Notes: generated by a model not told the origin, from the sequence alone. Shown: positions 52,754-61,564, numbered from the stretch's first letter. The stretch: 64,000 bases of DNA from Mesorhizobium sp. M2E.F.Ca.ET.219.01.1.1 (GCF_004016445.2 NZ_SADT02000001.1:787630-851629), one strand, 5' to 3'. Translations and numbers: made by a program.

Positions 52754-53269
52754 TTACAACCCGGTCAGACCGGCCAGCCAGCTTGCCGAGCGCTTCGCCG
52801 CGTCCACGGTCGCGCCGGCGGCGCGGCTGAGGTCGGTCTTGACCACGGCATAGCCGGCCTTGGTGCGGTAAAGCACGGCGCGGCCGCCATCGACCGATCC
52901 GTCGAAGGCGACGGGCTTTGCGGCTTCTGTTTCGCTGGCGGTCACCGTTCCGCCGACCGGAACGCTTGGGCGATGGTCGAGCTCGGGCGGCAGCGGGGCG
53001 ATGGTTTCGCCGACGCGGTTCCTGGGCTTCAGATCCGGCCTGGAGGCTTTCGCCGCAAGCTCGGACGAAGAGGCCGAGCCCTTGACGCGGCAGATGCCCG
53101 AAACCAGCGGATAGTTGAAGTTGCGCTGATGCAGCATCTGGCTCTTCATCGCCGCTTCGCAGTCGGCGATCGTCGCCCATTTGGCCGGCGTCTCGCCGAC
53201 ATATTCGCACAGCTTGGCGTCGCAGTCGCAGCCGACGATGGTCATAGCGACAAGGGCGGTCTTGATCAC
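52754..53269 (-). CDS. Hypothetical lipoprotein-like protein
   Basis: A 171-residue protein with a short N-terminal hydrophobic segment (MIKTALVAMTIVGCDCDAKL, possible lipobox at Cys14) and a soluble domain with several Cys (DCEAAMKSQMLHQRNFNYPL, GICRVKG). I do not recognise it. It is preceded by a large gene-free region and followed by the deletion-derivative palindrome. Confidence 0.7.
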   Translation of the reverse strand: MIKTALVAMTIVGCDCDAKLCEYVGETPAKWATIADCEAAMKSQMLHQRNFNYPLVSGICRVKGSASSSELAAKASRPDLKPRNRVGETIAPLPPELDHRPSVPVGGTVTASETEAAKPVAFDGSVDGGRAVLYRTKAGYAVVKTDLSRAAGATVDAAKRSASWLAGLTGL

Positions 53270-54077
53270 GGTCTTGTCCCTTCGAATTCGCTACCCATTC
53301 CCCACTTGTATCAATCCGCGCCGAACAAGGCGGGATTTGGCCGCGATTGTGAAATGTGGATGACGGGGCGTTTCCGAAGGTTTGCTCAGGCGGCGACTGT
53401 GACAGAAATGCCTCAGGCAGGCCTGGCCATCCCAAAAGACAGTTGGCGCTGGGATTTCTCCCAGCGCCTCCCTGTCAGATCAGGAGCCGGTTGAGGCAGC
53501 AACTTCCCTAAAGTCGTCGCGCCAGGCCAGCCTTGATTTTGACGGTCCTGCCAGTCGCCACCCGAGGGCAGCGCCCGTTCCAGACCACGCCGATCTCCAC
53601 CCTTGCGGGCTTCGCCCAGCGTGCCATCGAAGGTTTTTCCCGGCCTTCATGGCAGCATCGGTCCGCCGTCGGCGTTGGCACGCTTTCCGCGGCACCCGTA
53701 GGTCTCGGCATCCGTCCCTCCAACAGGCGAACCTGCTCTCGTTCTGGGCCGTACGGGCCTCAGGAAATCCGCCTTGCGCTTTTGCCTTTCGGCTGGGGCG
53801 TTCAGTGGCCGCCTGAGATGGGTTGAATGTACGCCGGGTAAGCGGTTTGCGGAATGCCCACCCGCCTGTGGATAGCGGGATTATCGGGGACCAAAGGCAA
53901 AAGCCTCGGAATTCGGCGGCCGAACCCCTTAGACAGCCTGCCCTGCTTTTTTAGCGACCTTGGATGCTGGAGCCTTGCTCCGCCGGCCGGTCCGAGTTTG
54001 AATGTCGGCAAAAGAGTTTGGGCGCCAGCATGAACTCCGCCGCGCATTTCGCGCGATGTGCCTCGGGGGAGGTCGGA
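53270..54077. other. Long gene-free region with ordered hairpins, candidate structured RNA (minus strand)
   Basis: About 800 bp without a credible gene. On the minus strand, in order: a hairpin whose arms are TGCCAT/GAAGG and CCTTC/ATGGCA at 53622-53654 (one-base bulge, 10-base loop), a GGGC-TTC-GCCC hairpin at 53607-53617, then a terminal stem GGCGCTGGG/CCCAGCGCC at 53445-53468 that is followed by AACTGTCTTTT. I do not recognise RNase P, tmRNA, SRP or 6S signatures. Two ~70-codon frames overlap it in different directions. A non-coding RNA is a hypothesis only. Confidence 0.35.
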
Positions 54078-55016
54078 TTGAAGGTCGGGGTGGTTCTCAA
54101 TCCGATTGCCGGAGGCGGTAGGCTCAAGCGGCATTGGGCGGAGGCCGCGGCATCGCTCAAGGCGAATTTCCGCGATTTCGATCTCCGCGAGACGCAAGCC
54201 AGCGGCGATGCCGAGCGGCTGGCGATCGACCTCGCCGCCAGCGGATGCGAGCTGGTGATTGCCGCCGGCGGCGACGGCACCGCCAGCGAGGTGGCCGACG
54301 GGCTTTTGCAGGCACAATCCGAGATCGGTCATGAAAGCGCGCTTGGACTTCTGCCTTGCGGCACCGGCATCGACTTCGCGCGCGGGCTTGGCCTGCCGCG
54401 CGGCATAGACGCCTCGGTCAAGCAAATCGCGGATGCCAAGGGCCGCAAAATCGACGCCGGCCGCGTCTGCTACATCGACGACCACGGCGCTCTGGCCAGC
54501 CGCCATTTCATCAACATTGCCAGCTTGGGCCTGTCCGGCGCCACCGACCGCGCCGTCAATGCCGACAAGCGCAAGGGCAGGGTCTCGGCCAAGGCGCTGT
54601 TCTTCTGGCGCACGGTGCTGGAGTTCGCCCGCTATCGCTTCCAGGACGTCCGGATCACCATCGACGACGGCGAGCCGGTCGAGGCGCGCATGGCCCTGGT
54701 GGCGGTGGCCAACGGCAAATTCTTCGGCGGCGGCATGATGATCGCCCCGGACGCCGAGCTCACCGATGGCCAGTTCGACATCGTCATCCTGCGCGCCGCC
54801 GGCAAGCTCGGGCTGATAAGGGACATCCGCCTGCTCTATGGCGGACGCCACCGCAACCATCCGGCCATCACCATCCTGCGTGGCCGAAAGGTGCTGGTCG
54901 AGCCTCTGGGCGATGCCGAGAAGAACGGCGCGCTGGTCGACATAGACGGGGAGTCGCCTGGCCGGATTCCGGCGACTTTTGAGATCCTGCCCGGCGCGCT
55001 GACCTTAAGAGGTTGA
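54078..55016 (+). CDS. Diacylglycerol-kinase-family lipid kinase
   Basis: TTG 54078 (LKVGVVLNPIAGGGRLKRHW) is chosen because GGGGAGG lies 5 bases upstream; the ATG at 54030 and start at 53964 lack one. The 312-residue protein has the DAGK catalytic GGDGTASEV motif, NPIAGGGRLKR ATP loop, LLPCGTGIDFARG and the C-terminal beta-sandwich. It belongs to YegS/DgkB-type cytosolic lipid kinases, phosphorylating diacylglycerol or a related lipid. Its stop lies inside a hairpin. Confidence 0.9.
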   Translation: MKVGVVLNPIAGGGRLKRHWAEAAASLKANFRDFDLRETQASGDAERLAIDLAASGCELVIAAGGDGTASEVADGLLQAQSEIGHESALGLLPCGTGIDFARGLGLPRGIDASVKQIADAKGRKIDAGRVCYIDDHGALASRHFINIASLGLSGATDRAVNADKRKGRVSAKALFFWRTVLEFARYRFQDVRITIDDGEPVEARMALVAVANGKFFGGGMMIAPDAELTDGQFDIVILRAAGKLGLIRDIRLLYGGRHRNHPAITILRGRKVLVEPLGDAEKNGALVDIDGESPGRIPATFEILPGALTLRG

Positions 55017-55044
55017 ATCAACTGGCTGACGGTTTGATTCAACC
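55011..55044 (+). other. 11-bp inverted repeat at the lipid-kinase stop codon
   Basis: GGTTGAATCAA (55011-55021) and TTGATTCAACC (55034-55044) pair exactly, with the TGA stop of the gene inside the left arm. No T run follows, so a terminator call is weak; it may protect the 3' end of both convergent transcripts. Confidence 0.5.
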
Positions 55045-55079
55045 GGCGCAGTCAGGCGATTGAAACAGCTGGCTAAATT

Positions 55080-56006
55080 TTAGCCGGATTGTAGTTCGAG
55101 CCTGGCCGGAAAGCCCGGCGCGCGAAGCTCCACGCCGACCGCATCCTCGAGCAGCTTGACGATCTGCGTCGACCAGGCGTCGCCGCCATAGGCGCGCTTG
55201 CCTTCCTCGAAGATCGCGTTGACGCGTGTCGCCAGATCGAGCGGCGCGCCGAAATCCCGGCCCATCGCGAGCGCGAAGCCAAGGTCCTTCAGCGCCAGGT
55301 CCATGGTGAAGCCGATATCGTAGGAGCCGTTGAGCACGAGCTGGCTTTCGGTCTCATGGACGAAGCTGTTGCCGGAGGAGGCGACGATGGCGTGGTAGGC
55401 CTGAGCAAGGTCGAGCCCGCCTTGCTTGGCCAGCATCAGCGCCTCGCCGGCAGCGACGAGATGGATGAAGGCCAGCATATTGGTGATGACCTTGATCACC
55501 GCCGCCGAGCCGATCGGGCCCATCAGGAAGGATTTCGCGCACATCGCCTCGATCGCCGGCCAGTGCTTCTCGTAGAGTGCGGGATCGCCACCGACGAGCG
55601 CGGTGATCCTGCCCGCCGCCGCCAGATGCACGCCGCCGGTGACCGGGCATTCCAGCGTCTCGATGCCCTTTGCCGAAGCGAGTGCGGCGAGCCGCAGAAT
55701 CTCGTCGCGGCCATTGGTCGACATTTCGATCCAGGTACCGCCCGCGGGCAGACCCTCGAGCAATCCGTCCGGGCCGGCGAGCACCGCTTCGCTGACCTTC
55801 GGCGAGGGCAGGCAGGTGATCGCATTGCCGGCGCGAGCGGCGGCCTCGGCCGGCCTCGCCGCTGCCGTCGCTCCGAGCGCGACGAGGCGCTCGACCGCGG
55901 CCGGGTTGCGGTCGACCACGGTGACGGCGAAGCCGTGGCGCAGCAGGCTGGCGGCGAGGTTGCCGCCGAGATGGCCGAGGCCGATGAAGGCGTAAGCGGG
56001 GGTCAC
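55080..56006 (-). CDS. 3-hydroxyisobutyrate-dehydrogenase-family oxidoreductase
   Basis: GTG 56006 lies within the stop of the upstream gene (GTGA overlap). The 308-residue beta-hydroxyacid dehydrogenase has the Rossmann start YAFIGLGHLGGNLAASLLR, the substrate-recognition segment CPVTGGVHLAAAGRITALVG, catalytic Lys region GPIGSAAVIKVITNMLAF and the end KDLGFALAMGRDFGAPLDLA. It oxidises or reduces a short 3-hydroxyacid or related tartronate-semialdehyde-type substrate. As third gene of the operon it likely completes the breakdown route. Confidence 0.9.
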   Translation of the reverse strand: MTPAYAFIGLGHLGGNLAASLLRHGFAVTVVDRNPAAVERLVALGATAAARPAEAAARAGNAITCLPSPKVSEAVLAGPDGLLEGLPAGGTWIEMSTNGRDEILRLAALASAKGIETLECPVTGGVHLAAAGRITALVGGDPALYEKHWPAIEAMCAKSFLMGPIGSAAVIKVITNMLAFIHLVAAGEALMLAKQGGLDLAQAYHAIVASSGNSFVHETESQLVLNGSYDIGFTMDLALKDLGFALAMGRDFGAPLDLATRVNAIFEEGKRAYGGDAWSTQIVKLLEDAVGVELRAPGFPARLELQSG

Positions 56007-57214
56007 GGCATCAACGGCGTCTGCATCATCTGCAGATGCAGGTCCTTGCCGCTGTAGGGGTGCGCGTCGCAGACCGCCTCGTTGAGCTCGACGCCGAGGC
56101 CGGGCTCCTTCGACGGAATGACGTTGCCGTCCTGCCATTCGATCTTCTTCTTGAGCAGGGTGGCATGGAAACCGTCCCACTGCTTTAGCGATTCCAGGAT
56201 GAGGAAGTTGGGCAGCGTGACGGCCAGCTGGATGTTCGCGGCGCCGACGATCGGGCCGCAATAGCAATGCGGCGCCACCTGGATGTGGTAGGCCTCGGCC
56301 ATGGCGGCGATCTTCTTGGTTTCGAGGATGCCGCCGGAGCGGCCGAGATCCGGCTGCAGGATGGTCGCGGCGCGGTTTTCGATGACGCGGGCGAACTCGA
56401 ATTTCGTGGTCAGCCGCTCGCCGGTGGCGATCGGGATCGAGGTCCCGCGTGCGACCTGCGCCATCACCTCCGGCATATCCGGCGGCACCGGCTCCTCGAA
56501 CCACAGCGGATCGTAAGGCTCGATGGCGCGCGCCAGGCGCAGCGCGCCGGATGCGGTGAACTGGCCATGCGTGCCGAAAAGGATGTCGGCCCTGGTGCCG
56601 ACAGCCTCACGGATCGCCTTGATCATGCGCGCCGAAAGGTCGATGTCGATCAGGCGCGGCTGGTGGCCGTCATAGGCGGTGTAGGGGCCGGCCGGGTCGA
56701 GCTTCACGGCGTTGAAGCCCTGCTCGACATATTCGAGCGCGCAGGCGGCAGCCATGTCGGGGTCGTTGTAGACATTCCGGCCGCGCGCATCTTCCGAATG
56801 GACGCTGCCGGTGTGCGGATAGAGATAGGTATAGGAGCGCAGCGTCTCGTGCACCTGGCCGCCAAGCAGCTTGTAGACCGGTTTGCCGGCCTCCTTGCCG
56901 ATGATGTCCCAGCACGCCATTTCCAGCGCGGAAAAACAGCCCATGCCGGAGACGTCGGGGCGTTGCGTGAAGCCGGAGGAATAGATGCGGCGGAACAGGT
57001 TTTCGAGATCGTGCGGATCGCGACCGACGAGGTAGCGCTCGGCCATGTCTTCGATCATCTTGGCGGTAACATGCGCGGAGAAGGTCGCGTTGTAGGCCTC
57101 GCCATAGCCGACGACGCCGCCATTGGTGGTGAGCTTGACGAAGATGAAATATTTGCCGCCGATGCCGGGCGGCGGGTTGCCGACAACCCAGGTCTTTACG
57201 TCGGTGATTTTCAT
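56003..57214 (-). CDS. Mandelate racemase/muconate-lactonizing-family enzyme
   Basis: From ATG 57214 (MKITDVKTWVVGNPPPGIGG), GGAGG lies 7 bases upstream. The 403-residue enolase-superfamily protein has the capping domain then the barrel: metal-ligand and acid-base segments FNAVKLDPAGPYTAYDG, LWFEEPVPPDMPE and ATGERLTTKFEF, with His in QVAPHCYCGPIVGA. The arrangement fits sugar-acid dehydratases of the D-galactonate type. It overlaps its neighbours by 4 bases on each side, so it is the middle of a tightly coupled operon. Confidence 0.9.
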   Translation of the reverse strand: MKITDVKTWVVGNPPPGIGGKYFIFVKLTTNGGVVGYGEAYNATFSAHVTAKMIEDMAERYLVGRDPHDLENLFRRIYSSGFTQRPDVSGMGCFSALEMACWDIIGKEAGKPVYKLLGGQVHETLRSYTYLYPHTGSVHSEDARGRNVYNDPDMAAACALEYVEQGFNAVKLDPAGPYTAYDGHQPRLIDIDLSARMIKAIREAVGTRADILFGTHGQFTASGALRLARAIEPYDPLWFEEPVPPDMPEVMAQVARGTSIPIATGERLTTKFEFARVIENRAATILQPDLGRSGGILETKKIAAMAEAYHIQVAPHCYCGPIVGAANIQLAVTLPNFLILESLKQWDGFHATLLKKKIEWQDGNVIPSKEPGLGVELNEAVCDAHPYSGKDLHLQMMQTPLMP

Positions 57215-58827
57215 TTCTGATCCTCCAGAACCAGGTCGGCGCCTTTCCATCCGGTCAGGATCGAGGCGGCGTTGGTGTTGCCCGTGATGTTGTCGGGGAA
57301 AATCGAGGCGTCGATGACGCGCAAGCCGTCCAGCCCGTGCACCTTCAGCCGCGGATCGACGACGGCGCGCGCGGCGTTCGGCCCCATGCGGCAGGTCGAG
57401 ACCGGGTGATAGACGGTGCCCGAGCGCTTCCTGAAATCCTGGATGAGGTCGGCGTCCGACCGGATCGACGGTCCAGGCAGCACCTCTTCCTCGATGATCT
57501 CGGCCATGGCCGGCATCGCGGCGATCTTGCGCACGAACTTCACCGCCGCCAGCATCTCGTCGACATCGGCATTGGTCGAATAGGCGTTGGGCGTGATCCT
57601 CGGATAGTCGCGCGGATTGCTCGAGCGGATCATGATCTCGCCGCGGCTCGACGGCCGGCAGTTGGACAGGCCGATGGAGAAACCCGGCCAGGGGTCGGGC
57701 GTCAGGATCGGCCGTTCGCCGCTCTTCGGAATGACGGTCGAGAAGGCCTGGAAATAGAGCTGCATGTTCGGCCGCGTCATCGACGGATCGGTGCGGAAGA
57801 AGCCGCCGGCATTGTTCATCGACAGCGACAGCGGACCGGAGCGCAAGAGGATGTATTGCATGCCGACGAGCAGCTTGCCCCACCAGGGCCGCAGGATCTG
57901 GTTCAGCGTCGGCAGCTTGCCTTTGAATGTGTAGTTGATGCCGACATGGTCCTGCAGATTGTTGCCGACATTGTCATTGGCATGGACGATCGGTATGCCG
58001 AGCTTGCCAAGCAGCGCCGAGGGGCCGACGCCGGACAGCTGCAGCAATTGCGGCGAGTTGATCGAGCCGCCCGAAAGGATCACCTCGCGGCCGGCGCGGA
58101 CAGTCTTCCGCTCGCCGTTCTGCTCATATTCGACACCCACGGCGCGCTTGCCCTCGAACAGGATTCTTGTCGCCAGCGCGTTGGTCTCGACGCGAACGTT
58201 GCCGCGTTTCATCGCCGGCCGCAGGAAGGCGCGGGCGGCGGACATGCGGCGGCCGTTCTTGGTGGTGATCTGGTAGACGCCGACGCCTTCCTGGGAGGCG
58301 CCGTTGAAGTCCGGATTGAAGGGAAGGCCGGCCTGCTCGGCGGCCGCCAGATAGCGCTTGGTCAGCGGATGCACCGCGTTCGAGCAATCGGTGACGTGCA
58401 GGGGGCCGCCGACGCCGCGCCATTGGTCGGCGCCGGCCGCATTGTCCTCCATCGCCTTGAAGGAGGGGAGGAGGTCGTCATAGCTCCAGCCCGGATTGCC
58501 GGCGGCGGCCCAGGCATCGAAATCCTCGCGCGCGCCGCGGATGAAGACCATGGCGTTGATTGAACTCGAGCCGCCGAGCAGCTTGCCGCGGGGCCAGTGG
58601 TCGGCATTGCCCGCTAAGCCGGGATCCGGCTCGGTCTTGTAGTTCCAGTTGACGGCCGGGTCGAAGAAGGTCTTGCCGTAGCCGAGCGGCATCTGGACAT
58701 AGAAGCGCCGATCGGTCCCGCCGGCTTCCAGCACCAGCACCGAAAAGCGGCCCGAGGCCGACAATTTGTCGGCAACGACCGAGCCGGCCGAGCCGGAGCC
58801 GACGATGATGAAGTCATAAGTCTGCAT
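57211..58827 (-). CDS. GMC-family flavin oxidoreductase (choline-dehydrogenase-like)
   Basis: A 538-residue GMC enzyme (MQTYDFIIVGSGSAGSVVAD) with FAD-binding GSGSAGS (10-16), the second signature SGGSINSPQLLQLSGVGP, and C-terminal catalytic His in VYHPVSTCRMG followed by DNITGNTNA. It oxidises an alcohol or sugar alcohol, passing electrons to the membrane or O2. First gene of the operon; its product probably feeds the racemase-like and dehydrogenase genes. No dedicated transporter in the window. Confidence 0.92.
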   Translation of the reverse strand: MQTYDFIIVGSGSAGSVVADKLSASGRFSVLVLEAGGTDRRFYVQMPLGYGKTFFDPAVNWNYKTEPDPGLAGNADHWPRGKLLGGSSSINAMVFIRGAREDFDAWAAAGNPGWSYDDLLPSFKAMEDNAAGADQWRGVGGPLHVTDCSNAVHPLTKRYLAAAEQAGLPFNPDFNGASQEGVGVYQITTKNGRRMSAARAFLRPAMKRGNVRVETNALATRILFEGKRAVGVEYEQNGERKTVRAGREVILSGGSINSPQLLQLSGVGPSALLGKLGIPIVHANDNVGNNLQDHVGINYTFKGKLPTLNQILRPWWGKLLVGMQYILLRSGPLSLSMNNAGGFFRTDPSMTRPNMQLYFQAFSTVIPKSGERPILTPDPWPGFSIGLSNCRPSSRGEIMIRSSNPRDYPRITPNAYSTNADVDEMLAAVKFVRKIAAMPAMAEIIEEEVLPGPSIRSDADLIQDFRKRSGTVYHPVSTCRMGPNAARAVVDPRLKVHGLDGLRVIDASIFPDNITGNTNAASILTGWKGADLVLEDQK

Positions 58828-59018
58828 GATAGGCGGGCGCGCTCCGAAATTCTCGGCCTAGCCTAGACATTGCCGGTTCACGTCGTCGCCGGACCTTCCG
58901 GCATCGCTTGTGAAAAAAGCGACTGCTCCGGCGGCGTGGTTTTCGCTTTCAGCAGAGCTTGCGACATCGCAACCGCGTTGCTACGGGTTCAGGAAAGCAG
59001 CGGCTGAAGGACCTCCCA

Positions 59019-59414
59019 ATGGTGCATTACGCGGACGGAAAACCCCTCGGCGATCTCACGCTGCGCACGCTCGCCATGCCCTCCGACGCCAATGCGGCCG
59101 GCGACATCTTCGGCGGCTGGGTTATGGCGCAGATGGACCTTGCCTGCGGCATCCGCGCGGCCGAGCGCGCCAAGGGGCGCGTTGTCACCGCCGCGGTCAA
59201 GGAGATGTCCTTCGCCAAGCCGATGAAGATCGGCGACACGCTCTGCATCTACACCCATGTCGAGCGTGTCGGCCGTACCTCGATGGTGCTCAAGGTCGAG
59301 GCCTGGGCGCAGCGCTACCTTTCCGACCTGATGGAAAAGGTCACCCATGCCGATTTCGTCATGGTGGCGCTCGACGGCGAAGGCAAACCGAAGCCGGTTC
59401 CGGCCGAGAGCTGA
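59019..59414 (+). CDS. Acyl-CoA thioesterase (hot-dog fold, YciA-like)
   Basis: ATG 59019 is preferred to 58959. The 131-residue hot-dog protein has the thioesterase signature block ANAAGDIFGGWVMAQMDLAC and the conserved KVTHADFVMVALDGEGKPKP end. YciA-type enzymes hydrolyse a wide range of acyl-CoAs in the cytosol. It stands alone between divergent GMC operon and a small membrane peptide. Confidence 0.9.
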   Translation: MVHYADGKPLGDLTLRTLAMPSDANAAGDIFGGWVMAQMDLACGIRAAERAKGRVVTAAVKEMSFAKPMKIGDTLCIYTHVERVGRTSMVLKVEAWAQRYLSDLMEKVTHADFVMVALDGEGKPKPVPAES

Positions 59415-59520
59415 CAGGTCTCCGATTCACGGTTTTGTAACAACGCCCGCGCGGGAGACGCGCTTCGCGACATCCAATGGTTGCCTTCGCGCCCCATCTT
59501 GAGGTCGCGAGGGGAAAACA

Positions 59521-59724
59521 ATGCGTCAACACATGCTGAACGGCTGGCTCATGGCAGCCCTTGTCGCGCTGGTTTGCCTGCTCGGCATAACGGCCTATGT
59601 GGAAGTCAGGAAGGACCTTCCACGCGTCGCCTGCGTGAGGGACCCGAAGGCGATCGGCAAGAAGGCAGCGCAGCAGGAGAACTGCTCGACGGCGTGCTGC
59701 AACACTATAGCTGTGAGCGCCTGA
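59521..59724 (+). CDS. Small membrane-anchored peptide
   Basis: A 67-residue protein (MRQHMLNGWLMAALVALVCL) with one N-terminal transmembrane helix and a short Cys-containing tail (CVRDPKAIGKKAAQQENCS). GAGGGG precedes it at 8 bases. Cys are clustered near the C-terminus (NCSTACCNT). Function unknown. Confidence 0.6.
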   Translation: MRQHMLNGWLMAALVALVCLLGITAYVEVRKDLPRVACVRDPKAIGKKAAQQENCSTACCNTIAVSA

Positions 59725-59894
59725 TTGGTGGTTGGCTAAAGACAGTCATGCTCGTCGAGACGGATGCACGCAGACACCTGAGAGGCTGGCTGCGGGGCCG
59801 CGGCAGGTCGGTCAAAGCCGGAAGGTACGACAGGGCCGGCGCCGAGTAGCACGAGTTCATCCAATGGTTCAGAAACCTTTGAACCACAAGGGTT

Positions 59895-60263
59895 TCAGGC
59901 CTGCTGGCTGTCAAATCTCGCCCGTGCCTCGCGGACCCGATTGGTGTTCTTGCGCGCCCATTCGCCGAGCGCCCCGACCGGCACGAGCAGCTCGTGGCCG
60001 AGCTCGGTCAGCTCGTAATCGACACGTGGCGGGATGGTCGGAAACACTTTTCGCGTGACGAAGCCGTCGCGTTCCAGACCGCGCAAGGTGGTGGTCAGCA
60101 TCTTCTGCGAAATGCCGCCGACGGCGGCGCGCAATTCGTTGAAGCGCAGCGCGCCGTCGCCCAGCTTGCCGACCACGAGCACGGTCCATTTGTCGCCGAC
60201 CCGTTGCAGGATTTCCGAGACGGCGCGGCAGTCCTCGGTGATATGCGGGTGCCTCAGTAACAA
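59895..60263 (-). CDS. HxlR-family redox-type transcription regulator
   Basis: TTG 60263 is used: GGAGG lies 7 bases before it. The 122-residue winged-helix protein has the HxlR start HITEDCRAVSEILQRVGDKW (with the conserved N-terminal Cys of many HxlR/QorR sensors), the recognition block RFNELRAAVGGISQKMLTTT and IPPRVDYELTELGHELL. It is divergent from an NADPH-FMN-reductase gene, the classic HxlR target arrangement, with an inverted-repeat operator candidate between them. Confidence 0.9.
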   Translation of the reverse strand: MLLRHPHITEDCRAVSEILQRVGDKWTVLVVGKLGDGALRFNELRAAVGGISQKMLTTTLRGLERDGFVTRKVFPTIPPRVDYELTELGHELLVPVGALGEWARKNTNRVREARARFDSQQA

Positions 60264-60310
60264 AAACGTGCCTCCTTGCGCGATAATTTGTCAGTATCAC
60301 ATATAGCGCC

Positions 60311-60327
60311 GGTATCCAAACGATACC
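60311..60327. promoter_or_regulatory. Operator candidate between HxlR and FMN-reductase genes
   Basis: GGTATC (60311-60316) and GATACC (60322-60327) form an inverted repeat around CAAAC in the 90-bp divergent intergenic space. HxlR family proteins bind such ATA-centred palindromes; the site is close to both likely -10 regions. Confidence 0.55.
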
Positions 60328-60353
60328 AGAAATTCCCGCAAGGAGAGCCCCTT

Positions 60354-60959
60354 ATGTCCAAGCCCAAAATCGCTATTGTCGTCGGTTCGACGCGCGCCGC
60401 CCGCTTCGCCGACGCGCCGACGCAGTGGATCGCCAAGATCGCCAAGTCGCACGCCGATATCGATGTCGAGATCGTCGATCTGCGTGATTGGCCGCTGCCC
60501 TTCTTCGACGAGGTCGCTTCCTCCGCCTGGGCGCCGTCGCAGAACGAAGTGGCGCAGCGCTGGCAGAGAAAGGTCGCCGAGTTCGACGGCTTCATCTTCA
60601 CCGCCGCCGAGTACAATCACGCTCCGACCGGTGTCTTGAAGAACGCCATCGATTACGCCGCCAATGAATGGAACAAGAAGCCGGCTGGCTTTATCGGCTA
60701 TGGCTCGGTCGGCGGCGCGCGCGCGGTCGAACAACTCCGCCTGATCGCGGTCGAGCTGCAGATGGCTCCGGTCAAGTCGGCCGTGCATATCGCCTGGGGC
60801 GATTACCTTGCCGTGCGCCAGGGCGACAAGAAGCTCGAGGACATCGAGCATCTGAACCAGGCCGCCGCCGCGCTGGTCAACGACGTCGCCTGGTGGGCGA
60901 AGGTGCTGAAGGCGGCGCGTGCCGCCGACGCGATCGCCGGCGAAGCCCAGGCTGCCTGA
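60354..60959 (+). CDS. NADPH-dependent FMN reductase (NQR/azoreductase-like)
   Basis: ATG 60354 follows AGGAG by 8 bases. The 201-residue flavodoxin-like protein has the FMN phosphate loop GSTRAARFADAPTQWIAK, the loop FIFTAAEYNHAPTGVLKNAI and YGSVGGARAVEQLRLI. It reduces flavin or quinone substrates using NADPH, so it fits a quinone/electrophile stress response regulated by the adjacent HxlR. A strong terminator follows. Confidence 0.92.
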   Translation: MSKPKIAIVVGSTRAARFADAPTQWIAKIAKSHADIDVEIVDLRDWPLPFFDEVASSAWAPSQNEVAQRWQRKVAEFDGFIFTAAEYNHAPTGVLKNAIDYAANEWNKKPAGFIGYGSVGGARAVEQLRLIAVELQMAPVKSAVHIAWGDYLAVRQGDKKLEDIEHLNQAAAALVNDVAWWAKVLKAARAADAIAGEAQAA

Positions 60960-60989
60960 GCAGTCAATCGAGTTTGTCCTCCCAGTAAG

Positions 60990-61018
60990 AAGGGGCGGCG
61001 CCGGGCGCCGCCCCTTTT
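60990..61018 (+). terminator. Intrinsic terminator after the FMN reductase gene
   Basis: AAGGGGCGGCG (60990-61000) pairs with CGCCGCCCCTT (61006-61016) around CCGGG, followed by TTTAA. Confidence 0.9.
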
Positions 61019-61198
61019 AATGTACTAGAACCAAAGCTGCCTATCTTGCTTGGGCCCAGCCTGGTCCCCTTAAGCGTCACACTGTCCCGCGTTTGGCCCC
61101 GATCACGTTTGCCGGTCACTTGATCGCTCGGAACAGCGCGTTAGATGCAGGCCCGAATCCCGCCGAAGACTAAGACGATATAGTCGTGGAGGAGCGAA

Positions 61199-61564
61199 AT
61201 GCCTTGGCTTGGCAGATGGCGCAACCAGTGTGGGTCTGTGCTCGACATCACCGGCGAGGATGGCGGCCGGGTTGAAGGCACGTTTCGCACGGCGCTCGAA
61301 GACAGCAGCTTCTATGGGCAGACCGTGCCGATATTCGGCATCGCGCATGGCGACGTCATTGGCGTGACGGCCGCCGGCGAGGGTACGGCCGGCCCGGCCG
61401 CGGTGAGTTACACCGGCATATTGCGGGACGGCAAATTGGAGACGATGTGGCTGACGGTTGCGGGCAGCACCATCACCGGCAAGGAAGGCGAAATCGCTTC
61501 TCGCAAGCGGGTCGGAACCTGGCGCGCCTTTGGCACAAGCCTCGACACCTTCGTCCGAGAATAG
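61199..61564 (+). CDS. Avidin/streptavidin-family protein with partly altered biotin pocket
   Basis: A 121-residue protein without a signal peptide (MPWLGRWRNQCGSVLDITGE). It aligns by eye to the streptavidin beta-barrel: NQCGS gives Asn9 and Ser13 for streptavidin N23 and S27, EGTFRTAL gives Phe29 and Thr31 for Y43 and S45, TMWLTV supplies Trp84 (W108), WRAFGTSLDTF supplies Trp108 and Asp116 (W120 and D128), while the W79 and W92 positions read as Gly and Tyr71. Avidin fold with a reduced aromatic cage: biotin or other ligand uncertain. It stands alone. Confidence 0.75.
   Translation: MPWLGRWRNQCGSVLDITGEDGGRVEGTFRTALEDSSFYGQTVPIFGIAHGDVIGVTAAGEGTAGPAAVSYTGILRDGKLETMWLTVAGSTITGKEGEIASRKRVGTWRAFGTSLDTFVRE

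Noticed and set aside
53508..53723. 71-codon minus-strand frame MEGRMPRPTGAAESVPTPTA
   Set aside because: No ribosome binding site and no relatives I recognise; a plus frame of similar length covers the same bases. The region is better described as gene-free with hairpins.
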